Of a DNA stretch of 36,039 nt, positions 30,187 through 36,039 are shown piece by piece. Both the position numbers and the translations under genes were made by a program. Source of the DNA: Alphaproteobacteria bacterium (GTDB lineage: Bacteria; Pseudomonadota; Alphaproteobacteria; Acetobacterales; Acetobacteraceae); the NCBI GenBank assembly GCA_017307285.1, contig JAFKFI010000081.1, positions 1 to 36,039 of the forward strand. Direction: 5' to 3'. The notes under the pieces are model-generated. The model saw only the letters and a list, made by a program, of their open reading frames with translations. It did not search any database and was not told the origin of the DNA. Every line of letters begins with the position of its first letter. Within the stretch, counting starts at the first letter, position 1.

Positions 30187-31872
30187 ATGAGCACGGCGAA
30201 CCTCAAGGCGGCGCGCGACTTCCTGCTCGCTCATCGCGCCGATTACGACACGGCGTATCGCGATTTCCGCTGGCCGGTGCTGGAGAAATTCAATTGGGCG
30301 CTTGATTGGTTCGACGCCGCGTTGGCGCGGGGCGACGCGGCGAACCGGGCGGCGCTGACCATCGTGGGCGAGGGGGCGGCATCGCTCACCTTCGCGGAAT
30401 TGTCCGAGCGATCGAACCGCGTGGCCAACGGGCTGCGCGCGTTGGGCGTGCGGCGTGGCGACCGCGTGCTGCTGATGCTCGGCAATGTGGTGCCGCTGTG
30501 GGAAACCGTGCTCGCGGCGATGAAGCTTGGCGCGGTGGTGATCCCGGCGACGACCTTGCTCACACCCGCGGATTTGCGCGACCGGGTGAGCCGGGGACGG
30601 GTGCGCCATCTCGTCACCTCGGCGGCGGATGCGCCGAAGATCGAGGGACTTGACGCCGACGTGACGCGCATCGCAACCGGCGACGCGCCGGCGGGGTGGC
30701 ATCGCTATGACGATCTGCTGCAAGCGGATGCGGCGTTCACGCCCGATGGAGAGACGAACGCAGCCGATCCGCTGCTGCTGTATTTCACCTCGGGCACCAC
30801 GGCGCGGCCCAAGCTCGTGCTGCACAGCCACGGCAGCTACGCGGCGGGGCATCTCTCGACGATGTACTGGATCGGGCTGCAGCCGGGTGACGTGCATCTC
30901 AACATCTCGTCGCCGGGTTGGGCGAAGCACGCTTGGAGCTCGGTGTTCACGCCCTGGCTCGGCGGTGCCACGGTGTTCGTGCTCAACCAGCCGCGCTTTT
31001 CCGCGCGCGTGCTGCTCGATGCGGTGGTGGAGCATGGCGTGACCACGCTGTGCGCGCCGCCCACTGTCTGGCGCATGGTGATCCAGGAGGACATGACGGC
31101 CTGGAAGACCAAGTTGCGCGAGGTTCTGTCGGCGGGCGAGCCGCTGAACCCGGAGGTTTTCGACCGCGTGAAGGCGGCGTGGGGGCTCGAACTGCGCGAC
31201 GGCTACGGCCAGACCGAGACGACGTTGCAGGTCGGCAATTCTCCGGGGATGAAGATAAAGCCGGGCTCGATGGGTCGGCCGGCGCCGGGCTATCGGATCA
31301 GCATTCTCGACCCCGACGACAAGGAGACCGAGGAGGGCCAGATCGGCATTGCGCTCGACAATCCGCCGGCGGGGCTGATGCGCGGCTATCAGACCGAGGC
31401 GGGCACGATCGAGCCGCTATCGGGCGCGTTCTACCACACCGGCGACGTGGCCTCGCGCCATGCGGACGGCTATCTCACCTATGTCGGGCGGGCGGACGAC
31501 GTGTTCAAAGCGTCGGACTATCGGATCAGTCCCTTCGAGCTGGAGAGCGTGCTGATCGAGCATGCCTCGGTGGCGGAGGCCGCGGTGGTGCCGGCGCCCG
31601 ACCCGATCCGGCTGGCGGTGCCGAAGGCTTATGTAATTCTCGTCGAGGGCGCGGAGCCGAATCGCGAGACGGCATTGGCGATCTTTCGGCATTTGCGCGA
31701 GCGGCTGGCGCCGTTCAAGCGGGTGCGGCGGATCGAGTTCGCCGATTTGCCGAAGACGATCTCGGGGAAAATACGGCGCGTGGAGCTGCGTCAGGCGGAG
31801 GAGCGTCAGGCCCAGGCTGGGACGCGGGCGGCGGGGGAGTTTCGCGAGGAGGATTTTTCGGAGCTGCGGTGA
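30187..31872 (+). CDS. Acyl-CoA ligase, benzoate-CoA ligase / medium-chain (AcsM) type
   Basis: This 561-residue AMP-binding enzyme starts with the FRWPVLEKFNWALDWFD stretch seen in AcsM/benzoate-CoA-ligase-like proteins. Motifs are FTSGTTARPK (200-209), SPGWAKHAWSSVFTPWLGG, DGYGQTETT, YHTGDVASRHADGYL, GRADDVFKASDYRISPFELESVL and the catalytic Lys in KTISGKIRRVELR. It differs clearly from the ligase at 22718-24247. It has no spacer from the dehydrogenase gene upstream. The last 55 bp, including the stop, occur again about 1.07 kb downstream (32893-32947). The C-terminal tail after ELRQAEE is low-complexity and not needed for catalysis. Confidence 0.94.
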   Translation: MSTANLKAARDFLLAHRADYDTAYRDFRWPVLEKFNWALDWFDAALARGDAANRAALTIVGEGAASLTFAELSERSNRVANGLRALGVRRGDRVLLMLGNVVPLWETVLAAMKLGAVVIPATTLLTPADLRDRVSRGRVRHLVTSAADAPKIEGLDADVTRIATGDAPAGWHRYDDLLQADAAFTPDGETNAADPLLLYFTSGTTARPKLVLHSHGSYAAGHLSTMYWIGLQPGDVHLNISSPGWAKHAWSSVFTPWLGGATVFVLNQPRFSARVLLDAVVEHGVTTLCAPPTVWRMVIQEDMTAWKTKLREVLSAGEPLNPEVFDRVKAAWGLELRDGYGQTETTLQVGNSPGMKIKPGSMGRPAPGYRISILDPDDKETEEGQIGIALDNPPAGLMRGYQTEAGTIEPLSGAFYHTGDVASRHADGYLTYVGRADDVFKASDYRISPFELESVLIEHASVAEAAVVPAPDPIRLAVPKAYVILVEGAEPNRETALAIFRHLRERLAPFKRVRRIEFADLPKTISGKIRRVELRQAEERQAQAGTRAAGEFREEDFSELR

Positions 31873-31941
31873 GAGGACACTTACCGTTGACTTGGTCCCT
31901 TCGGCCCCGCGCCACCGGGTCATGCAGCCGATGACACCGCG

Positions 31942-32337
31942 TCATATCTTGAGATGGTCAACGAGATCAGGCTCGGCCACAACATGAGCTACTTCTTCGC
32001 CGAACCCATTTATAAAGACCAGAATCCCGTTGCGGTACAGAACGCAATATTGCCGGACAGTAAGCGAACGTTCCTCCACCATAGGACCGCAGTAGACCCC
32101 ATCGCCTGTGGTGGTAATTCGATTTCCAACAAGCATCGTCCCTGGTGGTATTTCGACGTTGGGAGCCATTGCTCCAGGATTGATGACGAGACTGCGCCTA
32201 AATTTGAGCGCATCATACCCGGCCGCAGGCCTCGCCAACGAGTAGACACGGGGTGTGCAAGCGGAGAGCGCCAGCCAGCAGACTGATCCAAATACCACAA
32301 ATTTGAATCCAAATACCACAAATTTGAAGAAATTCAT
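31942..32337 (-). CDS. Small putative lipoprotein
   Basis: This 131-residue protein has a lipoprotein signal peptide. After MNFFKFVVFGFKFVVFGSV, the lipobox LSAC places the lipidated Cys at residue 27. The mature part (about 105 residues) has VEIPPGTMLVGNRITTTGDGVYCGPMVEERSLTVRQYCVLYRNG with two Cys that may pair, and it ends in a polar segment. No family is recognised. The ATG has GGAGG 5 nt upstream. A 21-bp tandem duplication doubles the FKFVVFG of the signal peptide. Base composition is visibly less GC-rich than the neighbours, which suggests that it was acquired. It lies in a small islet between the ligase and araC genes. Confidence 0.75.
   Translation of the reverse strand: MNFFKFVVFGFKFVVFGSVCWLALSACTPRVYSLARPAAGYDALKFRRSLVINPGAMAPNVEIPPGTMLVGNRITTTGDGVYCGPMVEERSLTVRQYCVLYRNGILVFINGFGEEVAHVVAEPDLVDHLKI
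32286..32327 (-). repeat. 21-bp perfect tandem duplication in the lipoprotein signal sequence
   Basis: Two identical 21-bp units (32286-32306 and 32307-32327) are each in frame and each encode FKFVVFG on the minus strand. They are perfect, which points to a recent duplication by replication slippage. The extra 7 residues lengthen the hydrophobic core of the signal peptide. Confidence 0.9.
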
Positions 32338-32399
32338 TCTTGCCTCCACCGAACGAATGATGGCGACGGAGATCGAAAGGTCAACCGCGAATGCAACGA

Positions 32400-32690
32400 C
32401 TACCCCAGGCGGCGCTTCGGCAAGGGCGGCGCCGGGTAACGGCCCATCTTGGAATTCCAATACGCCCAGGATCGGGAATCGATGATGCCGGGCGGGGCCT
32501 GATCGAGCGCATCGCGGAAATCCTCGTCCGATACGTAGCGGCGCAGCACCCTCATGTCGTCGTGCGTGGCGTGCGCCATTGCGTAGGCCATGAAGCGGAT
32601 CGGGTCTTCGAGGGCTTCGGCGGGGGACTCGAACCATACGATCCGGCGCGCTACCGCTTCCGTCTCGGGGGTGAGCGGAATTCGTTTCAT
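32400..32690 (-). CDS. Conserved hypothetical protein, possible orphan antitoxin-type partner
   Basis: This 96-residue protein starts MKRIPLTPETEAVARRIVWFESPAEAL and continues with FMAYAMAHATHDDMRVLRRYV, DEDFRDALDQAPPGI, and ends SWAYWNSKMGRYPAPPLPKRRLG. I recall similar small proteins encoded next to AbiEii-type nucleotidyltransferase toxins, but this is memory and not a search. No such toxin gene follows here; the next gene downstream is the lipoprotein. GAGG lies 7 nt before the ATG, which also overlaps the stop of a short upstream frame (ATGA). This overlap suggests that it was once the second gene of an operon. Confidence 0.6.
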   Translation of the reverse strand: MKRIPLTPETEAVARRIVWFESPAEALEDPIRFMAYAMAHATHDDMRVLRRYVSDEDFRDALDQAPPGIIDSRSWAYWNSKMGRYPAPPLPKRRLG

Positions 32691-32812
32691 CGTGACGCCT
32701 CGCATTGCGCATCGATCGTCGGCAGGCGGTCGAGATCGACCTCCCGTGCCGCTTTGGCGAGGCGGTCCTTGGTCGAGACGCGGTGTGAAACTCGTGGCCA
32801 TGCCGTTCTCAT
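32687..32812 (-). pseudogene. Possible 3' remnant of a truncated gene upstream of the 96-residue protein
   Basis: A 41-codon frame ends in a TGA that overlaps the ATG of the next gene (ATGA). Its end (KDRLAKAAREVDLDRLPTID) reads like the C-terminus of a real protein and loosely recalls the (K..AGR..DL..LP) tail of nucleotidyltransferase-type proteins. The frame has no ribosome-binding site at its ATG, and the DNA upstream belongs to the ligase-tail duplicate and araC. I therefore treat it as a truncated gene end, with low confidence. Confidence 0.3.
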
Positions 32813-32885
32813 GTGGCGTCGAGCGTGCGGGAATGCAGCGGCGAACTGGTTGCCGATCTCGCAGCGCAGGACGGCCAGGCGGTGC

Positions 32886-33971
32886 TCAGGCCGGGACCAG
32901 GGCAGCGGGGGAGTTTCGCGAGGCGGACTTTGCTGAGCTGCGGTGAGGGGTCAGAGGCGCCGAGAGATAGTCGGCGAGGCCAAAGAGGCCACCACTCTCG
33001 ATGTGGGCGTCGCTCGGCACTGACAGCGCGATCCCGGCGAGTGCAGCGGCGCGAACGTCGCGCGGGGATGCCCCGAACTTGCGGCGGAACACGCGGCTGA
33101 AGGCGCTCGCATCCTCGAAGCAGAATTCCTGCGCGATCGCGGCGATGGTTTCCGTGCAGGAGACGTCGCTCAGCAGCGCGTGGCTTTCCAGCAGGCGTTG
33201 GTGCTGAATCCAATGCGCGACGCCGCCATGCGGCTCCAGCAGGCGATAGAGCTGCGAGCGGGAAACCCCCACCTCCCGGCACAGGAAGGCCGTGTTCAGG
33301 TGCGGCGAGCGCAAGTTGGCCCGAGTGATCCGGCGGACCCGCTCCATGCGAGCGAAGCTGATCTGCTGTTGTGCCGCGTGGCCGAGATCGGCGCTTGGCT
33401 GCATGCAGGCCGCCACCATCGTTCCGATCGCGGCACCCAGGCGCGGAACCCCGTGCGGCTCCAGGTCCGGCAGGCGTCGCTCCAGCGCGATGATGTAGTC
33501 GGCCAGCAGACGCGCCGCCGCGGTGTCGGCGACGACGCCGCAGGCCCGATCGAGGGTCGGCGCGAGATCGGCGAACTGGTCGCGCGGGAGATAGAGCTGG
33601 ATGCGATCGTCCGCGTCGCGTTCGCTGATCACCTCCGTGCCGAGCGACACCACCAAGGGCTGGCCGGCCGGGACCACGAGCTGGTCGGACCCGACGGCCA
33701 TCCGCGTCTCCGAGCGCAACCCGACCACGACATTCCAATGATCATAGGGTGCGTGGCGGATATGAGCCTTGGATCGGGTGGCGCGCAGCGCCGGCGCGCT
33801 CACGCGCGTGACGGAGAGATCGCCGATCTGCCAGATTCGTGTGTATGCGGGGAACCCCGCCCGCGGCGATTGCTCCGGCATCTCGGTCGCGAAGCCAGAC
33901 CACCAGCTCCTCCAGGCATCGAACTGCCTGGACCGCTGCTCGGTTCGTGTATCGAAATCCTCGGATTGCAT
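32886..33971 (-). CDS. AraC family transcriptional regulator with altered C-terminus
   Basis: This 361-residue regulator has an N-terminal AraC-binding-like domain (about 60-200; HAPYDHWNVVVGLRSETRM, VVPAGQPLVVSLGTEVISE) as in AraC/XylS regulators of aromatic and acid catabolism. A C-terminal pair of helix-turn-helices follows: HTH1 at about 227-248 (LNTAFLCREVGVSRSQLYRLLEP) and HTH2 at about 273-295 (TIAAIAQEFCFEDASAFSRVFRRKFGASPRDVR). The natural family end would be soon after this. Here about 50 more residues follow, and the last 20 (from 342 on) come from DNA that is antisense to the duplicated ligase tail. The ATG chosen has only a weak upstream site; a GTG 8 codons earlier is an alternative. 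It may control the adjacent catabolic genes. Confidence 0.88.
   Translation of the reverse strand: MQSEDFDTRTEQRSRQFDAWRSWWSGFATEMPEQSPRAGFPAYTRIWQIGDLSVTRVSAPALRATRSKAHIRHAPYDHWNVVVGLRSETRMAVGSDQLVVPAGQPLVVSLGTEVISERDADDRIQLYLPRDQFADLAPTLDRACGVVADTAAARLLADYIIALERRLPDLEPHGVPRLGAAIGTMVAACMQPSADLGHAAQQQISFARMERVRRITRANLRSPHLNTAFLCREVGVSRSQLYRLLEPHGGVAHWIQHQRLLESHALLSDVSCTETIAAIAQEFCFEDASAFSRVFRRKFGASPRDVRAAALAGIALSVPSDAHIESGGLFGLADYLSAPLTPHRSSAKSASRNSPAALVPA
32893..32947 (+). pseudogene. Duplicated 3' end of an acyl-CoA ligase gene
   Basis: These 55 bp match the 3' end of the acyl-CoA ligase gene (31819-31873) at 48 of 55 positions in my manual alignment. They keep the same reading frame and stop: GTRAAGEFREADFAELR here, GTRAAGEFREEDFSELR there. 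No ligase body precedes it. Most differences are in codons that preserve similar residues, which hints at a relic of a second, related ligase gene rather than a recent copy. On the minus strand the same DNA encodes the last 20 or so residues of the AraC protein. Confidence 0.7.
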
Positions 33972-34098
33972 CGTTCCGCAGAGCCCAGCTTGCACCCAGT
34001 CTCGAAGCAGCCTCTAGCCCGCGCAAATTGCACTAGCTCGGAATTGGCTGCAACGCAGCCGTATCGACTGCCGTGCCGCGTTCCGCCGGATCACCCGC

Positions 34099-34866
34099 TC
34101 AGAACGCGATTTCGTACTCGAGCTTCCACCGAACCGCGCCGCGCGGGGCGCCGGAGCTGAGGCCGAACTGGTAGCCGATTTCGTAGCGCAGCGCGCCGAA
34201 CCGCTCGAACTCTTGGGCGCCGACGACCACCGGGCCGAGCGAATGATATTGCGTGTTGAAGCGGCCTGCGCGGCCGAGGTCGTCGATGAAGCTGTAGGCC
34301 TCGAAGCCGGGGGCGAAAAGCGGGCTCGCGCGCCATACCGATTGCCAGGCGCCGGCGAAGCCAACTCCGTCGTTGCTGTTGGGGCCGATCTCGCGATCGA
34401 GAAAAAGATTGAGCGTGTGGCGTGTGTCGAGGCCGAACAGGTCGACCGTCTTGCGCAGGATCGGGCCGGCGGTGACGGCGCTCGGCTCGTCGCCGAGCAG
34501 GGATTGCGAATAGGCGGCGAACAGGCCGAGATCGACGAAATACTTGCCGGTCGGCGTGAGCTGGAACGTGTTCTCGAAGGTGATCTCGCTCCACTTGTCG
34601 CGCCCCTCGACGGTCTCGCGCTCGAACTCGATCTCCGGCCGCCAGAAGGGCAGGACGGCATAGCCGAGCTCGAAGGTCTGGGCACGTCGCGCGTTGTTCG
34701 GCGAGCCCTCGCGGTCGACGGTGGCGAGGCCGTTCCACTCGAAACTGAATTCGCCGAGCTCTACCGTGGGCGAGTGGACCTTGAGCTCCGAGGCGGCGGC
34801 GGGCGGCAAAAGCGCGAGGGCGGCGAGCGCGGCGGCAACGCTCCAGCTTGCCGCGCGCGTGCCCAT
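34099..34866 (-). CDS. Outer-membrane beta-barrel-like protein
   Basis: This 255-residue protein has a clear signal peptide (MGTRAASWSVAAALAALALLPPAAAS, cleavage after Ala). Alternating hydrophobic/polar strands with many aromatics follow, and the C-terminus WKLEYEIAF ends in Phe as outer-membrane barrels do. Segments such as FELGYAVLPFWRPEIEFERE, YFVDLGLFAAYSQS, HTLNLFLDREIG and LRYEIGYQFGLSSG fit transmembrane strands. No named family is recognised; the layout recalls proteins annotated as copper-resistance or transporter-type barrels of unknown function. Its ATG directly follows the stop of the ABC-F gene, with no spacer, so translation is coupled. Confidence 0.75.
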   Translation of the reverse strand: MGTRAASWSVAAALAALALLPPAAASELKVHSPTVELGEFSFEWNGLATVDREGSPNNARRAQTFELGYAVLPFWRPEIEFERETVEGRDKWSEITFENTFQLTPTGKYFVDLGLFAAYSQSLLGDEPSAVTAGPILRKTVDLFGLDTRHTLNLFLDREIGPNSNDGVGFAGAWQSVWRASPLFAPGFEAYSFIDDLGRAGRFNTQYHSLGPVVVGAQEFERFGALRYEIGYQFGLSSGAPRGAVRWKLEYEIAF

Positions 34867-36039
34867 CTATGAGCCTTCAACCTCCTCGCGCAGCATCTCC
34901 AGGGTGAGCCATTGCTCCTCGGCCTCGGCGAGGGCCTGCTCGGCGCGGGCCAGCGCGGCGGAGCGGGCGCCGAAGCCGGCTTGGTCGCGGGCGTAGAGGT
35001 CGGGGTCGGCGAGGGCGGCGTGCAGGCCGGCGATCTCGGATTGCAGTTCCTCGATGCGCGCGGGGAGGGTATCGAGCGCGTGTCGCTCCTTGAACGAAAG
35101 GCGGCGCGGACGAGCCCGGATCCGGGCAATATCACCCTCCGGCTGAGCCCGGATCCGGGCAATAACGGGGGGCGGTTGAGCCCGGATCCGGGCAATATTG
35201 GCGGGGGAAGAACCCTCGGGGCCGCCGGCGCGCTGGGCCAGCATGTCGCTGTAGCCGCCGGCGTATTCGATCCAGCGACCGTCGCCCTCGGTGGCAATGA
35301 CCGAGGTGACGACGCGGTCAAGGAAGTCCCGGTCGTGGCTGACCAATAGCACGGTGCCGGGATAGTCGGCGAGGAGTTCCTGCAAGAGGTCGAGGGTTTC
35401 GAGGTCGAGGTCGTTGGTCGGCTCGTCGAGGACCAGGACGTTGGCGGGCTTGGCGAGGGCGCGGGCCAGCATGAGCCGGCCGCGCTCGCCGCCCGAGAGG
35501 ACGCCGACCGGCGTGTTGGCCTGCTCGGGGCCGAACAGGAAATCCTTCATGTAGCCGATCACGTGGCGCGATTGGCCGCCCACCACCACCTTGTCGCCGC
35601 CGCCTCCCGTCAAGGTGTTGGCGAGGGTCGCGGCGGGGTCGAGGCTTTCGCGGCGCTGGTCGAGTGTGACGGTTTCGAGGTTGGCGCCGAGGCGGATCTC
35701 GCCGGAATCGGGGGCCAGCGCGCCGGTCAGCAGGTTGAGGAGGGTCGTTTTCCCCGCCCCGTTGGGGCCGACGATGCCGAGCCGGTCCCCGCGCAGCACG
35801 CGGGTCGAGAGGTCGCGCACCACGGGGCGGCCGTCCCACGCCTTGCTCACGTGCTCGGCGACAATCACGAGCTTGCCGGAGAGTTCGGTCTCGCTGGCGG
35901 CCATGCGGACCGTCGAAGGGGCGCCGAGCTGCTCGCGGCGCTTGCGGCGGAGGCCGTGCAGGTCGGCCAGGCGCTTCTGGTTGCGCTTGCGCCGCGCGGT
36001 GACGCCGTAGCGCAGCCAATCCTCCTCCATTGCGATCTT
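34867..36039 (-). CDS. uup: ABC-F family ATPase, Uup-like, 3' part (5' end outside window)
   Basis: The frame is open to the window edge. The first visible residues (EEDWLRYGVTARRKRNQKRLADLHGLRRKRRE) are the inter-domain linker of Uup-type ABC-F proteins. The second ATPase domain follows, with Walker A GPNGAGKTT, signature LSGGERGRLMLARAL, Walker B VLVLDEPTNDLDLE and switch SHD. A linker with three 11-residue repeats (IARIRAQP...) and a C-terminal coiled-coil (LPARIEELQSEIAGLHAAL ... RAEQALAEAEEQWLTLEML) close the protein. Uup acts on ribosomes or DNA intermediates and suppresses transposon excision; it is not a transporter. About half of the protein, including the first ATPase domain, is missing from the window. 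Confidence 0.9.
   Translation of the reverse strand, partial: KIAMEEDWLRYGVTARRKRNQKRLADLHGLRRKRREQLGAPSTVRMAASETELSGKLVIVAEHVSKAWDGRPVVRDLSTRVLRGDRLGIVGPNGAGKTTLLNLLTGALAPDSGEIRLGANLETVTLDQRRESLDPAATLANTLTGGGGDKVVVGGQSRHVIGYMKDFLFGPEQANTPVGVLSGGERGRLMLARALAKPANVLVLDEPTNDLDLETLDLLQELLADYPGTVLLVSHDRDFLDRVVTSVIATEGDGRWIEYAGGYSDMLAQRAGGPEGSSPANIARIRAQPPPVIARIRAQPEGDIARIRARPRRLSFKERHALDTLPARIEELQSEIAGLHAALADPDLYARDQAGFGARSAALARAEQALAEAEEQWLTLEMLREEVEGS
35112..35210 (-). repeat. In-frame triple 33-bp repeat inside uup, each with a 12-bp palindrome
   Basis: Three units start at 35112, 35145 and 35178 with an exact 33-bp period. Each has the same 20-bp core (GAG, then the palindrome CCCGGATCCGGG at +3, then CAATA) and a variable 13-bp remainder. 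In protein they read IARIRAQPPPV, IARIRAQPEGD and IARIRARPRRL on the minus strand. They sit in the linker between the second ATPase domain and the C-terminal coiled-coil, where insertions are tolerated. Confidence 0.9.

Noticed and set aside
32625-32635. GGACTCGAACC, which resembles the complement of a tRNA T-arm
   Set aside because: The flanking bases do not form a T-stem or acceptor stem, and the stretch is inside the coding region of the 96-residue protein (VWFESP).

Overview
The window is GC-rich, tightly packed bacterial DNA, most likely from an alphaproteobacterium. Rhodospirillales (Acetobacteraceae or Reyranella-like) is my best guess. The basis is the gene families (CaiB/BaiF CoA-transferase, TauD/TfdA dioxygenase, MmgE/PrpD, HMG-CoA-lyase-like and NHL-repeat proteins) and several long palindromic intergenic repeats of a type common in that class. 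This placement is inference; no rRNA or tRNA gene is present to fix it. Two genes run off the window: an RTX-type secreted protein at the left edge and a Uup-like ABC-F ATPase at the right edge.

Left part (1-8.6 kb): RTX protein C-terminus; a DUF6197-like protein; a divergent SDR dehydrogenase / LLM-class flavin monooxygenase pair; a LuxR-type regulator, possibly leaderless; and a PEP-CTERM-type surface protein preceded by three different short inverted repeats. Next come an MFS transporter and a divergent TetR regulator that share an AT-rich dyad.

Central part (8.6-31.9 kb) is an array of acid and acyl-CoA catabolism genes. Plus-strand groups are: tetR, a 44-codon membrane micro-ORF, a TauD-type dioxygenase and a CaiB-type CoA-transferase; an enoyl-CoA hydratase/3-hydroxyacyl-CoA dehydrogenase fusion with acyl-CoA dehydrogenase, an enolase-superfamily protein and MsrB; an NHL protein; and a 3-hydroxyisobutyrate-dehydrogenase-like enzyme with an acyl-CoA ligase. 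Minus-strand groups are: iron-containing alcohol dehydrogenase, GMC oxidoreductase and Uma2; and a six-gene run of alpha/beta hydrolase, two-domain ABM protein, FAA hydrolase, acyl-CoA ligase, HMG-CoA-lyase-like enzyme and MmgE/PrpD. The enzymes fit uptake, hydrolysis or oxygenation, CoA activation, beta-oxidation and C-C cleavage of one or more branched or cyclic organic acids. The substrate cannot be read from the sequence.

Right part (31.9-36 kb): a small, scarred islet separates the catabolic genes from an AraC regulator. It holds a lipoprotein with a 21-bp in-frame duplication in its signal peptide, an orphan 96-residue protein with a truncated upstream neighbour, and a second copy of the 3' end of the acyl-CoA ligase gene. 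That copy, read antisense, now encodes the C-terminus of the AraC protein. An outer-membrane beta-barrel-like protein and the uup gene follow. The uup gene carries an in-frame triple 33-bp repeat with a 12-bp palindrome in each unit.

I found no CRISPR array, complete insertion sequence, prophage or recognisable defence system. The most novel-looking items are the micro-ORF chain at 8599-8792, the triple inverted repeat at 5222-5297, the ligase-tail duplication at 32893-32947, the uup repeat and the six-gene minus-strand operon.
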